Source: CAVTWH01 sp963738365 (GTDB taxonomy: Bacteria > Actinomycetota > Actinomycetes > Mycobacteriales > Micromonosporaceae). Taken from it: a DNA stretch of 64,000 nucleotides. Location: NCBI GenBank assembly GCA_963738365.1, contig CAVTWH010000008.1:186001-250000 (forward strand), read 5' to 3'. The notes under the pieces are model-generated. The model saw nothing but the letters and a program-made list of their open reading frames with translations. It did no database searches and was not told where the DNA came from. Positions 1 through 7,639 of this stretch are shown in pieces (position 1 is the stretch's first letter; each line of letters begins with the position of its first letter). The position numbers were made by a program, and so were the translations under genes.

Positions 1-300
1 ACCCGGCTGGCCGCCCCGCTGCAGGCGTTGAACCTGCGCCTGCCCCGCCCGCTGGAGGGCTTCGTGCTGGCGTTCAACCTGCACAGCGTGCACCACCGCC
101 ACCCCGGCGTGCCGTGGTACGCGCTGCGCGCCACCTTCCTGGCCGACGGCGACCGGGAGCACCTGGGCTGGTTCCGCGCGGTGGCGCGGCAGTTCCGTGG
201 CCCGATCCCGGCGGACCGGGGCGACGTACGACCGCTGCCCGTGCCGACCGCCCGCCCGGCGGGCGCTGCGGCGTCCGTCCGGTCGGCGGGTGTTGGCTGA
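1..300 (+). CDS. 3' end of a probable fatty-acid desaturase (partial)
   Basis: The frame is open from the first base of the window and stops at 298-300, so only the last 99 residues are present and the start lies outside. The segment NLHSVHHRHPGVPWYAL contains an HxxHH box followed by a PGVPWY stretch. This matches the third histidine box and following residues of membrane fatty-acid desaturases, where the histidines bind the di-iron centre. The tail after it is rich in Pro and Ala. It reads toward the FAD oxidoreductase and could belong to the same cluster. The family call rests on this one motif, so confidence is moderate. Confidence 0.55.
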   Translation, partial: TRLAAPLQALNLRLPRPLEGFVLAFNLHSVHHRHPGVPWYALRATFLADGDREHLGWFRAVARQFRGPIPADRGDVRPLPVPTARPAGAAASVRSAGVG

Positions 301-507
301 CCGTCCGGCCAGCGGCGCCTGACCGCGTGTCCGTTGACGCAGCTGACGGGCGCGTCGCAGCGTGTCGCCGGGAGGCGCGCGGATCCGCGGATGTCCAAAA
401 GCTGACCGACGGACAGGCGGCTTGACCCGCGCAAACGGATAGGATCCCGCGTTACGCGCAGCGCATTGGGCGGCAATCAACCATTACAAAATGGGGTGTT
501 TCGTACA

Positions 508-1734
508 GTGACGCAGGTAGCCATCGTCGGGGCTGGCCCGTACGGATTGTCCATCGCCGCGCACCTGCGGTCGCTCGGTGTCCAGCACCGCATCTTCGGA
601 ACTCCGGTCGACACCTGGGCCCGGCACATGCCGGCCGGCATGCTGCTCAAGTCCGATGGCTTCGCTTCCAGCCTCAGCGACGCCGACGGGGTGGGCACCC
701 TCGGCGCCTACTGCGCCGAGCGCGGCATCCCCTACCACCGCACCGAGATCGCCGTGCCGCTGGCCCTGTTCACCGAGTACGCCCTGGACTTCCAGCGGCG
801 CTTCGTCCCCGACCTGGAGGACCGCCAGGTGGTCGCGGTGGAGCGGGACGGCGACCGGTACACCGTGGAGCTGGACAGCGGCGAGCGGCTGTCCGCCGAC
901 ACCGTGGTCTGCGCGGTCGGCATCAGCCACTTCGGCGTCGTCCCCGAGCAGCTCGCCGGCCTGCCCGCCGACCTGGTCTCGCACAGCTACGCCCACCACG
1001 ACCTGTCGGCCTTCGACGGGCGCGAGATCACCGTGCTCGGCGGCGGCTCGTCCGCCGTGGACATCGCCGCCCTGCTGCACGAGGCCGGCGCCAAGACCAC
1101 CCTGGTGGCCCGCCGCCCCGAGCTGCGCTTCTTCTCCCCGCCGGGGTCCGGGCCGCGCAGCCGCTGGCAGCGCCTGCGGCACCCGTCCACCGGGCTCGGC
1201 CCCGGCTGGCGCTCCTGGCTGTGCCAGCACGTGCCGAACCTGTTCCGGTTCCTGCCCGGCGACACCCGGCTGACCATCATCAAGCGCCACCTCGGCCCGA
1301 AGTCCGCCTTCGCCATGAAGGCCCGCTTCGAGGCCGGCGTGCAGGCCCTGCTCAACCACCAGTTGGTGGCCGCCAGCGCGGAGGACGGCCGGGTACGGCT
1401 GACCCTGCGCGGCGCCGACGGCGCGCAGACCGACCTGGTCACCGACCACGTCATCGCCGCCACCGGCTACCAGCCCGACGTCGAGCGGCTGGGCATCCTC
1501 AGCCCGGCGCTGCGCCGGGACATCCGTACCCACCAGCGGATGCCGGTGCTCTCCGGCGCCTTCGAGAGCTCGGTGCCCGGCCTGTACTTCGTCGGCCCGC
1601 CCGCGGTGAACAGCTTCGGCCCGCTCATGCGCTTCATGGTGGGCGCCGAGTACGTCGCTCCCCGGGTGGCCCGGCGGCTGGCCCGTACCGTCGCCCGCCG
1701 TGCTGAACCGCTGCCCGCGACGGCACGCGCATGA
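508..1734 (+). CDS. FAD/NAD(P)-dependent oxidoreductase
   Basis: A 408-residue flavoprotein of the two-dinucleotide-binding-domain (lysine/ornithine N-monooxygenase or thioredoxin-reductase-like) class. The N-terminus VAIVGAGPYGLSIAAHL is a GxGxxG FAD-binding Rossmann motif. A second nucleotide site, VLGGGSSAVDIAALL, lies near residue 180 and fits NAD(P)H binding. An ATGYQPD motif near residue 320 is typical of this superfamily. GTG at 508 is chosen because it puts the Rossmann strand at the N-terminus; a GGGG stretch lies about 12 bases upstream. The stop overlaps the next ATG by four bases, so the two genes are probably translationally coupled. The substrate is unknown; a tailoring role in a biosynthetic cluster is an inference. 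Confidence 0.85.
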   Translation: MTQVAIVGAGPYGLSIAAHLRSLGVQHRIFGTPVDTWARHMPAGMLLKSDGFASSLSDADGVGTLGAYCAERGIPYHRTEIAVPLALFTEYALDFQRRFVPDLEDRQVVAVERDGDRYTVELDSGERLSADTVVCAVGISHFGVVPEQLAGLPADLVSHSYAHHDLSAFDGREITVLGGGSSAVDIAALLHEAGAKTTLVARRPELRFFSPPGSGPRSRWQRLRHPSTGLGPGWRSWLCQHVPNLFRFLPGDTRLTIIKRHLGPKSAFAMKARFEAGVQALLNHQLVAASAEDGRVRLTLRGADGAQTDLVTDHVIAATGYQPDVERLGILSPALRRDIRTHQRMPVLSGAFESSVPGLYFVGPPAVNSFGPLMRFMVGAEYVAPRVARRLARTVARRAEPLPATARA

Positions 1735-3764
1735 CCGTGCCGGCCACCACCGCCGCGCCGCCGCTGGCGGTACAGGAGGCTCCGCTGCCCGCGGGCGTGC
1801 GCCTGGAACTGCTGCGGGCCGGCGACCCGGACCAGCCGCTGTTCCTGGCCCCCGGCCTGGCGAGCGACCCCGGCGAACTGGACGGCCTGGTGGCCGGCCT
1901 GACCGGCCCCGCCCAGGTGTACGCGATCGCACCCAGCTGCGTCGACGTCGAGCCGGCGGCGGCCACCATGGTCGGCATCGCGACCAGCCTGCTCGCGGCG
2001 GTACGCCAGCGCCAGCCGCACGGGCCGTACCGGCTCGGCGGCTACTCCTTCGGCGCGCTGCTCGCCCTGGAGATGGCCCAGCAGCTGCGCGCCGACGGCG
2101 AGCAGGTGGAGGCGCTGCTGCTCGTCGACGCCGTCTACGACGAGCGGTACTGGGCCAAGGGCCGATGGCTGTTGGCGCTCCTCCGGCGTACCGGTCGGCA
2201 GCTCGGGATGATCGTCCGGCTGCCGCCGCACCGGGCCGTCGGGCAGCTGTGGCTGCGCAGCCGCCGGCTGGTGCAGCGCTTCGCCCGCCGGCTCAACCCG
2301 GCCACCGACCCGCTGCACGAAGGGCAGGCCAGCGAACGGGACCAGATGGTCGCCCGGGCGTACGCGGCCATCGCCGGCTACCGGCCGCGCTGGTACGACG
2401 GCGCGATGACCGTCATCGCCTCGGCCAACAGCCGGCACTTCGGCTGCGACACGGTACGCCTGTGGGACGGCCTCGCCGCCCGCCTCGACGTGCAGCGCAT
2501 CGACGCCGACCACCTGACCGTGATGGACGACCCGACGGTACGGGCGGTCAGCGCCGTGGTGGACCACCGGCTGGCGATGCTGCGCCCCGACTGGCCCGGC
2601 CTACGCCCCCGCGCCGGTTTCCAACGGCCGCTGATCGTCACCACGATGCGCTGGTTCGCCGCCGCCCGGCTGGCCCACGCGCTCACCGAAGCCGGCTTCG
2701 CCGTCGCCGCCTACCGGCCCCGGGGGCACGCGCTCGCCGCCGTCGACGGGCTCGCCGGCAGCTGGCGGCTGGGTCGGGTGCGCGATCTCGCCACCCTGGC
2801 CCGCGCCATCCGCCAGGCCCGGCCGGACATCATCCTGCCCGACGACGAGCGCGCCCTGGTACTGCTGCGCCGCCTGCACACCAGGGTCGTCGGCCGGGAT
2901 GCGGCGCTGGCCGCGCTCATCGCCCGCTCGCTCGGCGACCTGGCGCAGTGGCCCGCCATTTCCTCCCGCGCCGGGCTGGCCGACGTGGCCCGCGCGCTGG
3001 GCCTGCCGACGCCGGACACCACGGCGGTCCGGGACCTCGCCCAGCTGGAGCAGTGGGCGGTCGGGCGGGACTGGCCGCTGGTACTCAAGACGGACGGCAG
3101 CTGGGGTGGGCGCGGCGTACTGCTCGTCACCGAGCCGGCCCACCTGCGCCGCGCCTGGCGCGGCATCTCCCGCCCGCCGTCGCTGGCCCGGGCCGTCAAG
3201 CGGGCGCTGGTCAACCGGGAGGGCGGCGCGCTGGCCCAGTGGCTGCGCCGGACCCGCCCGGTGGTCAACGCGCAGACCTTCGTCGCCGGCCGGGAAGCCA
3301 TCGCCACCCTCGCCTGCGCCGACGGCGAGGTCCTCGGGCTGGTCTGCCTGGAAGTGGTCCGCGCCTGCCAGGTCAAGGGCGCCGCCGCGGTCGTTCGCAC
3401 CATCGAGCACCCCGGCATGGCGCGCACCGCCACCGAACTGGTCCGCCGGTTGGGGCTGAACGGCTTCTGCGGCTTCGACTTCATCCTCACCGACACCGGC
3501 GAGGCGCAGCTGCTCGAACTCAACCCGCGGGTGACACCGACGGCCCACCTGCTGGTCGACGGCGAGCAGCTGCACGGCCGTACCATCGAGATCTTTCCGC
3601 CCGATCCGAACGGCGTGCCCGGACCGGACGAGGCGGCCGTCCTCGATGCGCCGGTACGGGCGCCGTTGCTGGTCCGGCGCGGGGAGGAGATGGCGGCGAA
3701 GAAGCGCCGTCCGGTCGCCCGGGTCACCCGCCACCTCACCCACATGATGGCCTCCCGGTACTGA
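1731..3764 (+). CDS. Thioesterase/ATP-grasp fusion protein
   Basis: A 677-residue two-domain protein. Residues about 15-290 form an alpha/beta-hydrolase thioesterase of the NRPS/PKS type II kind. The nucleophile motif is GYSFGA, an Asp follows in LLLVDAVYDE, and the likely catalytic His is in DADHLTVMDD. Residues about 300-660 form an ATP-grasp ligase. This half has a glycine-rich loop (KTDGSWGGRGVLLV) and a C-terminal metal/phosphate-binding stretch (LLELNPRVTPTAHL). The expected chemistry is acyl transfer or hydrolysis plus ATP-dependent activation of a carboxylate, but substrates cannot be read from sequence. The ATG overlaps the stop of the FAD gene. The single continuous frame indicates a true fusion, a pairing I do not recall as standard. 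Confidence 0.8.
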   Translation: MTVPATTAAPPLAVQEAPLPAGVRLELLRAGDPDQPLFLAPGLASDPGELDGLVAGLTGPAQVYAIAPSCVDVEPAAATMVGIATSLLAAVRQRQPHGPYRLGGYSFGALLALEMAQQLRADGEQVEALLLVDAVYDERYWAKGRWLLALLRRTGRQLGMIVRLPPHRAVGQLWLRSRRLVQRFARRLNPATDPLHEGQASERDQMVARAYAAIAGYRPRWYDGAMTVIASANSRHFGCDTVRLWDGLAARLDVQRIDADHLTVMDDPTVRAVSAVVDHRLAMLRPDWPGLRPRAGFQRPLIVTTMRWFAAARLAHALTEAGFAVAAYRPRGHALAAVDGLAGSWRLGRVRDLATLARAIRQARPDIILPDDERALVLLRRLHTRVVGRDAALAALIARSLGDLAQWPAISSRAGLADVARALGLPTPDTTAVRDLAQLEQWAVGRDWPLVLKTDGSWGGRGVLLVTEPAHLRRAWRGISRPPSLARAVKRALVNREGGALAQWLRRTRPVVNAQTFVAGREAIATLACADGEVLGLVCLEVVRACQVKGAAAVVRTIEHPGMARTATELVRRLGLNGFCGFDFILTDTGEAQLLELNPRVTPTAHLLVDGEQLHGRTIEIFPPDPNGVPGPDEAAVLDAPVRAPLLVRRGEEMAAKKRRPVARVTRHLTHMMASRY

Positions 3765-3836
3765 GGCGGCTTCCGCATGACTGGAGCGGGGCGACCCTGT
3801 CGTGACCTTCTGTCGGGCGATCGGTCGCTGTTGCGA

Positions 3837-3855
3837 TGTCGCTAAATTAGCGACA
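3837..3855. promoter_or_regulatory. Perfect 19-bp operator-like palindrome
   Basis: TGTCGCTAAATTAGCGACA has two 9-bp half sites around one central base. The single-base centre rules out a normal hairpin terminator and points to a dimeric regulator site. It is preceded by GA, as is the second site 32 bp downstream. No gene start is close on either strand. Confidence 0.5.
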
Positions 3856-3868
3856 GAACCGGGTGTGA

Positions 3869-3887
3869 TGTCGCTATGTTGACGACA
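3869..3887. promoter_or_regulatory. Second, imperfect copy of the operator-like site
   Basis: TGTCGCTATGTTGACGACA shares its left half with the perfect site 32 bp upstream and keeps a GATGTCG/CGACATC inverted repeat (3867-3873 and 3883-3889). The centre-to-centre spacing of about three helical turns would place two bound dimers on the same face of the DNA. Confidence 0.4.
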
Positions 3888-3991
3888 TCGTCGTTCGGTG
3901 ATCTTGGGCAGTGCTCCGTGGAGTCCCGACCGCAAGGCGGCCCGGTGGCCTGTCCCGGGACGGCGCCTGCCGTCCCGGGACGTCAATGCCG

Positions 3992-6091
3992 TCAGGATGA
4001 GTACGTCGTGGTGCAGACCGTGCCGTTGAGGGTGAACGAGGCCGGCGGCGGGTTGGCACCGCTCTGGTTGCCGACGAACCCGATGCCCACCGAGTTGCCG
4101 CCGTTCGCGGCGAGGGAGGCGTTCCAGTCCACCGGAGTGACCACCACGTTGCGCCCGTCCTGGACGAACTTGGCGTTCCAGTAGCTGCTGGAGACCGACT
4201 CCGTGCCGGCCGGGAAGGTGAACGCCAGTGTCCAGCCGGTGATCGGATCGGGGCCGGTGTCGCTGATGCTGATGTTGGCGACGAACCCGCTGGCCCAGCC
4301 ACTGGCGATGTCGTAGGTCACCGCGCAGGTGCTGTGCTGCGGCGTACCGGTGATGAAGGTGACCGGCTCCGAGGGCATCGACAGGTAGCCCCTCTGGTCG
4401 GCGGCCAGCACGTTCAGCGTGTACGCCGTGCCCGGCACCAGGTTGCGGGCGGTGAACGAGGTGGAGGTCGTCTCACCGAGCAGCACGCTGTTGGTGCCGA
4501 ACTGCTGGTACACCGCGTACCGGGTGACCGGGGCACCGGTGGACGCCCGCCACGAGACGGTGGCGGTGGTCGTGGTCACCGCGCCGACCGTCGGACTGCC
4601 CGGGGCGGTGAGGACGGTGTCCACCGGGTTGGTGGCGGACGGGGCGAGCTTCACCGTCACGATCGAGTACGCCGGGACGCTCTGCGTGCGCGCCGTCCCC
4701 TTCGCGGCCGTGGTGATCGAGGTGGCGTCCGGCCCGTAGGTGTACACGGTGGGGGTGGCGCCGGCGGGTGCCCAGCCGGCGTAGTTCAGGTTGACGGTGT
4801 AGGCGTGCTCCGGGTCCTTGTTGACCAGCTCGACGCTGAGGCCGCCGCCGGCGTTGCGGGCCGCGTGCACCGCCAGCAGCTGGTTGTCGGAGCCGGCCTT
4901 GACCAGCGTGTCCCCGGGCTGCGCCACCTTGCCGAGCATCTGGAACGCGTAGTAGGGCGCGAACGGGGTGTTCAGCGGCGGTTCGCAGACGTTGTCGCTG
5001 GTGCAGTTGCCGCTGGAGATCATCCCGCCGTCGCCGTAGTCGGTGGCGCCGTCGGGCGCGGTGGTGATGGTCGACATGCCGTTGCGGGTGTCCCAGTAGT
5101 CGACGGTGAAGACGCCGTTCTCCAGGGCGGTGAAGTAGACGTCGGCGGTGAACAGGGCACCGGGCTGGGTCTCCGCCTGGTAGTTGGACTGGGTCTCGGT
5201 GACGGCCACGCCGATGTGCGGGCCGTTCGCCCCGGCGTACTGGTTGATCTCCTGCCGGACCTGGGCCAGCTCGGCGGGGAGCAGGCCGGTCTGCTGCAGG
5301 ACGTCGGCCGCGGTGGTGTGGTTCGGGTAGTAGTGGATGATCCCGAAGTCCACGTACGGGCCGACGATCGGCAGGACGGTCCGGTTCCAGTCGCCGCTGT
5401 CGCCGGTGGCGACCACGCCGTCGGGCCAGCTGTTCGGCAGGGTCAGCACCACGCCGATCTTGATGGTCGGGTCGACCGCCTTCATCGCCTGGGCGTAGCG
5501 CACCACCTCGGCGGCGTAGACGGCCGGGCCCTTGCTGGCGTGCTGGTCGAGTTCCCAGTCGGCGCCGTAGTAGCCGTCGCCGAAGACCTCGTTGCCGATC
5601 TCCCAGTACTTCACGCCGTAGCCCTTGGTGACGTTGGCGTAGCGGACCCAGTCGGCCGCCTCCTGCACCGTCCCGGAGCCGTAGTTGGCAATGAGGATGG
5701 CCTGCGCGCCGATCGCCCTGGTGGTGCCCATGAACGAGTCGAAGTCGGTGCCCGGCGCCACCCAGCCACCGCCGGTGACGGTGTTGGTCTGCCAGTGGTA
5801 GCCGTCCCCGTAGGAGCCGCCGGGGTAGCGCATCATCCGGACCCCGGCCCGGCCCAGCAGGTCCACCGACGCCTGGGTGTTCATGTTGCCGTCCCACACC
5901 GCCTGGTTGACGCCGTATCCGGTGTCCGGCACGGTACCCAGCCCCAGGTTGGCGTTGACCGTGACCGTCACGGTCGGGTCGTCCGCCGCCTGGGCCGACG
6001 GTACGACCGCGGTGAGGGTGGCACCGGCGAGCGCCACGGCCGCGACGACCGCGAGGCGGCGCCACCGGCTACGGATGACAGACGGGTCCAC
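3992..6091 (-). CDS. Secreted GH51-like alpha-L-arabinofuranosidase with FnIII and CBM2
   Basis: A 699-residue secreted glycosidase. It begins at GTG (6091), with a GGGAGAA ribosome site about six bases upstream. Residues 1-35 are a signal peptide ending AQA. Residues about 40-490 form a TIM-barrel domain containing YPGGSYGDGYHW, as in GH51-type arabinofuranosidases, and WEIGNE, whose Glu is the clan-A acid/base. A later VTETQSN region is the candidate for the nucleophile Glu. An FnIII module covers about 500-585, and a family 2 cellulose-binding module (ending NGTVCTTTYSS) covers about 595-699. It probably removes arabinose side chains while attached to cellulose-rich plant wall. A LacI gene is divergent to it. 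Confidence 0.85.
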   Translation of the reverse strand: MDPSVIRSRWRRLAVVAAVALAGATLTAVVPSAQAADDPTVTVTVNANLGLGTVPDTGYGVNQAVWDGNMNTQASVDLLGRAGVRMMRYPGGSYGDGYHWQTNTVTGGGWVAPGTDFDSFMGTTRAIGAQAILIANYGSGTVQEAADWVRYANVTKGYGVKYWEIGNEVFGDGYYGADWELDQHASKGPAVYAAEVVRYAQAMKAVDPTIKIGVVLTLPNSWPDGVVATGDSGDWNRTVLPIVGPYVDFGIIHYYPNHTTAADVLQQTGLLPAELAQVRQEINQYAGANGPHIGVAVTETQSNYQAETQPGALFTADVYFTALENGVFTVDYWDTRNGMSTITTAPDGATDYGDGGMISSGNCTSDNVCEPPLNTPFAPYYAFQMLGKVAQPGDTLVKAGSDNQLLAVHAARNAGGGLSVELVNKDPEHAYTVNLNYAGWAPAGATPTVYTYGPDATSITTAAKGTARTQSVPAYSIVTVKLAPSATNPVDTVLTAPGSPTVGAVTTTTATVSWRASTGAPVTRYAVYQQFGTNSVLLGETTSTSFTARNLVPGTAYTLNVLAADQRGYLSMPSEPVTFITGTPQHSTCAVTYDIASGWASGFVANISISDTGPDPITGWTLAFTFPAGTESVSSSYWNAKFVQDGRNVVVTPVDWNASLAANGGNSVGIGFVGNQSGANPPPASFTLNGTVCTTTYSS

Positions 6092-6174
6092 AGGTTCTCC
6101 CTTTCGGAACTGGGCGACACGCGACGCGGCGCCGGTACGCGTTCATCAATGTCAATGAATGGTGCCGACGACTT

Positions 6175-6188
6175 TCGTGGAAACTGTC
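6175..6188. promoter_or_regulatory. Candidate LacI-type half-site upstream of the GH51-like gene
   Basis: TCGTGGAAACTGTC lies about 85 bases upstream of the arabinofuranosidase start. Its core TCGTGGAAACT reappears in inverted orientation at 6334-6344, overlapping the palindrome there. The arrangement suggests two sites for one regulator in the divergent region. Assignment to the neighbouring LacI protein is an inference. Confidence 0.35.
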
Positions 6189-6329
6189 AGAGGTGTCAAC
6201 CGGCCGGGCGGGGTCTGGTCATGAGTGGAACGCGTGCCGTTTCGTTGGTTCCCGGCGTCCATCCACGTCAGAAGCGGAGGAACTATCACAGCCGCGTCAG
6301 CCACGGCTGACCGTCGGTACGAAAAGTCC

Positions 6330-6340
6330 GGAAAGTTTCC
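6330..6340. promoter_or_regulatory. Candidate LacI-family operator GGAAAGTTTCC
   Basis: A perfect 11-bp palindrome in the 410-bp divergent region between the GH51-like gene and the lacI-family gene. It resembles the CGAAA-N-TTTCG type of site known for xylan and xyloside repressors of actinomycetes, here with G/C instead of C/G at the ends. The rest of 6092-6501 shows no gene. Confidence 0.4.
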
Positions 6341-6501
6341 ACGATATCTGCGCTATCGACGGTAACAACTGCGCTGAATCAGGTCGGTCACCTGGCCGGG
6401 CGCGTCGGTCAGCGTCGGGCATGGGACGGCCGGGGCACCGTACCGGCGGCGCCCCCTATCCTGACCACGGACCGGATCCCGGCCGGACATGGGAGTAGAC
6501 G

Positions 6502-7572
6502 TTGTCAGACGCACAGTCGCGCCACGATGCGGCCGAACAGGAGCGCCTGCGGGGCGACGCGTCACGGCCGGTGACGATCGCCGTGATCGCCGAGTCGGCC
6601 GGCGTGTCCGTACCCACCGTGTCGAAGGTCCTCAACGGCAGGTCCGGCGTCTCCGCCGACACCCGGGCCAAGGTCGAGGCGGCCATCGGCCAGTACGGCT
6701 ACCGCCGGCCCTCGCCCCGGACCCGGATGAAGATCATGGAACTGGTCTTCCGCGAGCTGGAGAACGTCTGGGCCGTCGAGATCATCCGAGGGGTGGAACG
6801 GGCCGCCAGGAAGAACCAGGTGCACGTCTTCGTCTCGGACTTCGGACTGCACGACACCTACGAGCCGAGCTGGCTGCAGCAGTCGCCCGCGCACCGGCCG
6901 GCCTGCGTCATCTCCGTCGCCCAGCTCTCTGTCGAGGAGCGCGAACAGCTCAAGGCGCAACACATCCCGTTCGTCGTCTTCGACCCGACCACCGAGCTGC
7001 CCGGTGGCGTGCCGTTCGTCGGGGCGACCAACTGGACCGGTGGGCAGTCCGCGACCCGGCACCTGATCGAGCTGGGGCACCGCCGCATCGCGATGATCAG
7101 CGGACCGGACCACATCGTGTTCTGCCAGGCCAGGCTGGCCGGCTACCGGTCGGCGATGGAGGCCGCCGGGCTGCCGTACAGCTCGGATCTGGTGACGCCC
7201 ACCGACTACCTGACCCGGGAGGAGGGCTACGCGGCCGGTCGCCGGCTGCTGGCCCTCGACACCCGCCCAACGGCCATCTTCGCCAGCAACGACCTGCAGG
7301 CCATCGGCGTCTACCAGGCGATCCGCGAGGCCGGCCTGCGCATCCCCGAGGACGTCAGCGTGGTCGGCTTCGACGACCTGCCCATCGCGGCCTGGACCGA
7401 CCCGCCGCTGACCACCGTGCACCAGCCGCTGACCGAAATGGCCGCCACCGCCACCGAGATGGCCCTCGCCATCGGCCGCGGTGAGCCGGCGCCCCGGCTC
7501 GGCGTGGAGCTCGCCACCACGCTGGTCGTCCGGGAGAGCACCGCACCGCCGCCCACCGCGGGCCAACCCTGA
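6502..7572 (+). CDS. LacI-family transcriptional regulator
   Basis: A 356-residue repressor. The TTG at 6502 is chosen because a GGAG ribosome site sits seven bases upstream. Residues about 20-65 form the LacI helix-turn-helix and hinge (TIAVIAESAGVSVPTVSKVLNG). Residues about 75-340 form the periplasmic-binding-protein-like sensor, with ATRHLIELGHRRIAMISG and VSVVGFDDLPIAAWTDPPLTTV as recognisable family blocks. It is divergent from the GH51-like gene and convergent with the GH43 gene, so it is the obvious candidate to control both, probably released by arabinose-containing oligosaccharides. The inducer cannot be read from sequence. Confidence 0.9.
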   Translation: MSDAQSRHDAAEQERLRGDASRPVTIAVIAESAGVSVPTVSKVLNGRSGVSADTRAKVEAAIGQYGYRRPSPRTRMKIMELVFRELENVWAVEIIRGVERAARKNQVHVFVSDFGLHDTYEPSWLQQSPAHRPACVISVAQLSVEEREQLKAQHIPFVVFDPTTELPGGVPFVGATNWTGGQSATRHLIELGHRRIAMISGPDHIVFCQARLAGYRSAMEAAGLPYSSDLVTPTDYLTREEGYAAGRRLLALDTRPTAIFASNDLQAIGVYQAIREAGLRIPEDVSVVGFDDLPIAAWTDPPLTTVHQPLTEMAATATEMALAIGRGEPAPRLGVELATTLVVRESTAPPPTAGQP

Positions 7573-7581
7573 CGCAGAACC

Positions 7582-7625
7582 GGACGGGCCGGCGGCCGTG
7601 ACAATCCACGGCCGCCGGCCCGTCC
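7582..7625. terminator. Strong bidirectional hairpin between lacI and GH43 genes
   Basis: A perfect 19-bp GC-rich stem (7582-7600 with 7607-7625) closes a six-base loop (ACAATC). It lies just after the LacI stop and just after the convergent GH43 stop at 7640. The T run on the plus strand is weak, as is common in actinomycetes. It could terminate both transcripts. Confidence 0.75.
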
Positions 7626-7639
7626 TTCGTCGGTACGTG

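Larger units (their letters stand above)
3765..3991. other. Gap between convergent genes, contains two operator-like sites
   Basis: This stretch separates the ends of two convergent genes. It contains no plausible gene but is locally AT-richer than its surroundings. It holds the two operator-like palindromes listed separately. I see no stem-loop followed by a T run here. Confidence 0.6.

Noticed and set aside
1700..3805. A 701-codon plus-strand frame overlapping the thioesterase/ATP-grasp gene
   Set aside because: It is the +1 shadow, with Arg/Pro/Ala repeats only. The accepted frame has all catalytic motifs and begins exactly at the FAD gene stop.
4334..6310. A 658-codon plus-strand frame opposite the GH51-like gene
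   Set aside because: Antisense shadow rich in Gly/Val/Arg. The minus strand has a signal peptide, catalytic motifs and a CBM2.
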